DNA from: Clostridia bacterium
GTDB taxonomy: Bacteria; Bacillota; Clostridia; Oscillospirales; QAMX01
Direction of reading: 5' to 3'
Length of the DNA: 32,822 bases
NCBI GenBank assembly: GCA_017441705.1
Contig: JAFRWU010000023.1
Location: 1-32,822, forward strand
How positions within the stretch are numbered: position 1 is the first letter of the stretch; each line of letters opens with the position of its first letter. Shown one piece after another: positions 32,586-32,822 of the stretch. The notes under the pieces are model-generated. The model made no database searches and had not been told where the DNA came from. It was given only the letters and a program-made list of their open reading frames with translations. A program made the translations under genes and the position numbers.

Positions 32586-32822
32586 GTGCAGGATCCCATG
32601 GAAGGCAGATGGAGCCGGGAGAGGGCCTGGGAATGGTACGAAGCGCAGCCCTGGATCCGCGGATACAACGGCCTTCCCTCGCACTGCGTCAACCGCATCG
32701 CCCTCTGGCAGGAATACGGCCATGAGGAGGTTTTCCGGGAGGTGGAGGAAAACTTCGCCCTCGCGCGCGAGACCGGCTTCAACGCGGTGCGCGTCATCGT
32801 GCAGTTCGAATGCTGGAAGGAA
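32586..32822 (+). CDS. Glycoside-hydrolase-like TIM-barrel protein, 5' part only
   Basis: 79 codons run off the right edge. GTG at 32586 follows GGAAGGAG with good spacing; ATG at 32598 is the alternative. There is no signal peptide. The text AWEWYEAQPWIRGYNGLPS, then ALWQEYGHEEVFREVEENFA, then TGFNAVRVIVQFECW resembles the start of clan-A glycoside hydrolases (cellulase/beta-glycosidase type), in which a 'W...G.N..P' start is followed by 'D..G.N.VR'. The catalytic residues would lie beyond the window, so family and substrate stay open. Confidence 0.6.
   Translation, partial: MQDPMEGRWSRERAWEWYEAQPWIRGYNGLPSHCVNRIALWQEYGHEEVFREVEENFALARETGFNAVRVIVQFECWKE

Overview
The window looks like a chromosomal segment of a GC-rich, low-oxygen Bacillota (Clostridia-type) bacterium, probably a gut or rumen anaerobe. 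The reasons are a long pyruvate:ferredoxin oxidoreductase, the Firmicutes gene order gdpP-rplI-dnaB and tilS-hpt-ftsH, lipoproteins with Gram-positive signal peptides, strong AGGAGG ribosome sites, sigma-A promoters of the TTGCAA-17-TATGAT kind, and frequent GTG/TTG starts. No rRNA or tRNA gene was seen. The species cannot be named from the sequence.

Layout. 1-2242: 3' part of pyruvate:ferredoxin oxidoreductase, then a terminator. 2338-4418 (minus): an ArsR-family repressor translationally coupled to a half-size ABC exporter. 4585-7575 (plus): a carbohydrate operon with a short PdxA-like protein, an FGGY sugar kinase and AraD. 7646-8647 (minus) and 8849-10162 (plus): a divergent pair, a D-2-hydroxyacid dehydrogenase and an Old-Yellow-Enzyme-type oxidoreductase. 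10218-12109: a PrsA-like lipoprotein foldase overlapping an RluD-family pseudouridine synthase. 12334-15102: galE and a phosphoglucomutase. 15177-16436: a second Old-Yellow-Enzyme paralogue. 16451-18302: a small, A+T-richer integrated element. 18412-19446: an XRE regulator. 19513-20475 (minus): prmA. 20652-24211: a GH29-like protein, a lipoprotein and an unrecognised 592-residue protein. 24387-32446: secG, then gdpP-rplI-dnaB-tilS-hpt-ftsH in one run. 32586-end: the start of a glycoside-hydrolase-like gene.

The most striking signal is at 16451-18302. Two imperfect inverted repeats of about 45 bp bound the A+T-rich stretch. Joining the outer halves across a shared AAAG rebuilds a normal Rho-independent terminator (A-tract, GC stem, T-tract). 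Joining the inner halves gives a 52-bp imperfect palindrome (21 of 25 pairs match) centred on AA. That is what attB and attP of a large serine recombinase should look like. Just inside the right end lie the last 53 codons of what looks like such a recombinase, preceded by 19 codons resembling the start of a MobC mobilisation protein. The stretch therefore reads as a deletion-scarred mobilisable element of about 1.8 kb, inserted into the terminator of the oxidoreductase gene. Its only intact cargo is an MccF/LD-carboxypeptidase-like S66 peptidase.

How the genes work together: the left half is anaerobic central and carbohydrate metabolism (pyruvate oxidation, pentose phosphate entry, Leloir and glucose-1-phosphate interconversion), with redox enzymes of unknown substrate. 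The right half is core housekeeping (secretion, c-di-AMP turnover, translation, replication, tRNA modification, purine salvage, membrane proteolysis).
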